A stretch of DNA of 33,782 nt from Oscillospiraceae bacterium (lineage in GTDB: Bacteria > Bacillota > Clostridia > Saccharofermentanales > Saccharofermentanaceae), in NCBI GenBank assembly GCA_902794115.1, contig CADBGD010000008.1, positions 1-33,782 of the forward strand, written 5' to 3'. Made by a program: the position numbers and the translations under genes. The notes beneath the pieces are model-generated. The model did not search any database. It had not been told where the DNA came from and worked only from the letters and a program-made list of their open reading frames with translations. This document shows positions 33,168-33,782 of this stretch, piece by piece; the first letter of the stretch is position 1; each line of letters begins with the position of its first letter.

Positions 33168-33252
33168 TGGTGGGAGAAGGTGGATTCGAACCACCGAAGT
33201 CGGTGACAACAGATTTACAGTCTGCCCCCTTTGGCCGCTCGGGAATTCTCCC
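33168..33252 (-). tRNA. tRNA-Tyr (anticodon GTA)
   Basis: 85 bases with encoded CCA. Acceptor arm GGGAGAA/TTCTCCC, anticodon loop CTGTAAA, class II variable arm, T loop TTCGAAT. The second gene of a two-tRNA unit. Confidence 0.97.
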
Positions 33253-33284
33253 TCGAAATATATGATTGTCAATTGGCTTTAAAG

Positions 33285-33361
33285 TGGTGGGCCTTCAGGG
33301 ACTCGAACCCAGGACCGACCGGTTATGAGCCGGTTGCTCTAACCAACTGAGCTAAAGGCCC
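33285..33361 (-). tRNA. tRNA with CAT anticodon: tRNA-Met, or possibly tRNA-Ile2
   Basis: 77 bases with encoded CCA. Acceptor arm GGGCCTT/AAGGCCC, anticodon loop CTCATAA. It is not the initiator type. The body resembles the Bacillus tRNA-Ile(CAT) that TilS modifies, but similar clostridial genes are usually called elongator tRNA-Met; the sequence alone does not settle it. First gene of the tRNA pair. Confidence 0.9.
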
Positions 33362-33402
33362 GCTTATTTGAGTTTGTACCCATTTCTCAAAGCGCAAGAA
33401 AG

Positions 33403-33431
33403 ATTATACCGATAAACATTTCTTCCGTCAA
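33403..33431 (-). promoter_or_regulatory. Promoter of the tRNA-Met/tRNA-Tyr unit
   Basis: Minus strand TTGACG (33426-33431), 17 bases, TATAAT (33403-33408): near-consensus, as expected for tRNA genes, about 40 bases before the tRNA. Confidence 0.8.
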
Positions 33432-33472
33432 CACCTTTTTGAAAATATTTCCATCAATCTGAATGATCCGTG

Positions 33473-33504
33473 AAAAAAGGGGCATCCGAATGTCCGGATG
33501 CCCC
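33473..33504 (-). terminator. Terminator of asd
   Basis: A 10-bp perfect GC-rich stem GGGGCATCCG/CGGATGCCCC with a 6-base loop and a T-run, 25 bases after the asd stop on the minus strand. Confidence 0.95.
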
Positions 33505-33529
33505 CTTCACGAACTTCATTTTTCAGGAA

Positions 33530-33782
33530 TTAGTCCTTAGCAGAAAGGTAACCCTTCTTATAAAGCATTTCCGCTGTCAGCATAGCGCCGCCGGCTGCAC
33601 CACGAAGAGTATTGTGAGACAGGCAGGTAAACTTATAGTCAAAGATCGGATCCTCACGGAGACGGCCGACAGATACGCCCATACCACCTTCGAACATGGC
33701 ATCCAATGCCGGCTGCGGACGGTTGTCTTCCTCGATGTACTGGAGGAACTGCTTCGGAGCGTGCGGAAGTTCCATTTCCTGC
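33530..33782 (-). CDS. asd: Aspartate-semialdehyde dehydrogenase, C-terminal end (cut by window edge)
   Basis: The last 83 codons and stop are present; the frame is open through the right edge. The residues QEMELPHAPKQ (beginning at the window edge), GMGVSVGRLREDPIFDYKF and SHNTLRGAAGGAMLTAEML match the end of Asd of the archaeal/yeast-like group, including the conserved substrate-binding His-Asn-Thr-x-Arg-Gly-Ala region. The enzyme reduces aspartyl phosphate to the semialdehyde for lysine, threonine and methionine synthesis. Catalytic Cys and nucleotide-binding parts are outside the window. Confidence 0.9.
   Translation of the reverse strand, partial: QEMELPHAPKQFLQYIEEDNRPQPALDAMFEGGMGVSVGRLREDPIFDYKFTCLSHNTLRGAAGGAMLTAEMLYKKGYLSAKD

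Overview
This window reads as chromosome of a low-to-moderate GC Gram-positive bacterium of class Clostridia (Bacillota). The evidence is PyrR-controlled pyrimidine genes, a PyrK/PyrD type 1B dihydroorotate dehydrogenase, AGGAGG-type ribosome sites, GTG starts, sigma-A-like promoters, lipoproteins, a MoxR/DUF58/VWA operon, and LicD proteins in a surface-polysaccharide locus. I cannot place it to family with confidence. All recognised genes lie on the minus strand, so they are transcribed from right to left. No stretch over 300 bases lacks a gene; the largest gap is the 227-base pyr promoter and leader (10807-11033).

From right to left (direction of transcription): the end of asd with its terminator; a tRNA-Met(CAT)/tRNA-Tyr pair with promoter and terminator; an orphan lipid-anchored solute-binding protein and galE; tRNA-Leu(CAA) with its own promoter and terminator. 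Next comes a polysaccharide locus of 14 genes (about 16.3-30.0 kb): a DegT-type aminotransferase, a short initiating sugar-phosphate transferase, two family 2 glycosyltransferases, two LicD proteins, an IspD/TarI-like cytidylyltransferase with an SDR enzyme, a Wzy-like polymerase, a Wzx-like flippase and rmlABDC for dTDP-L-rhamnose. Together these suggest a lipid-linked, Wzx/Wzy-type rhamnose-containing glycan decorated through phosphodiester bonds by CDP-activated groups.

Then follows a six-gene MoxR operon (moxR, DUF58, a small membrane protein, two VWA proteins, a TPR protein). After it come a pyr promoter and a PyrR-type attenuator, then pyrR-B-C-F-K-D-E (enough, with carbamoyl phosphate supplied from elsewhere, to make UMP) and a YgjP-like metallopeptidase whose stop codon lies inside the operon terminator. 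The left end holds an unusual lipoprotein that joins an RsgI-like ectodomain, a Pro-rich tandem repeat and about eleven DnaJ-type CxxC modules, then an acyl-CoA synthetase and the start of a TldD/PmbA-family gene.

The most notable items are the RsgI/DnaJ-zinc lipoprotein (2623-3828), the complete PyrR attenuator with a possible leader peptide (10842-11025), the long divergent PyrE, and the twin-LicD/CDP-polyol module in a rhamnose-glycan locus.
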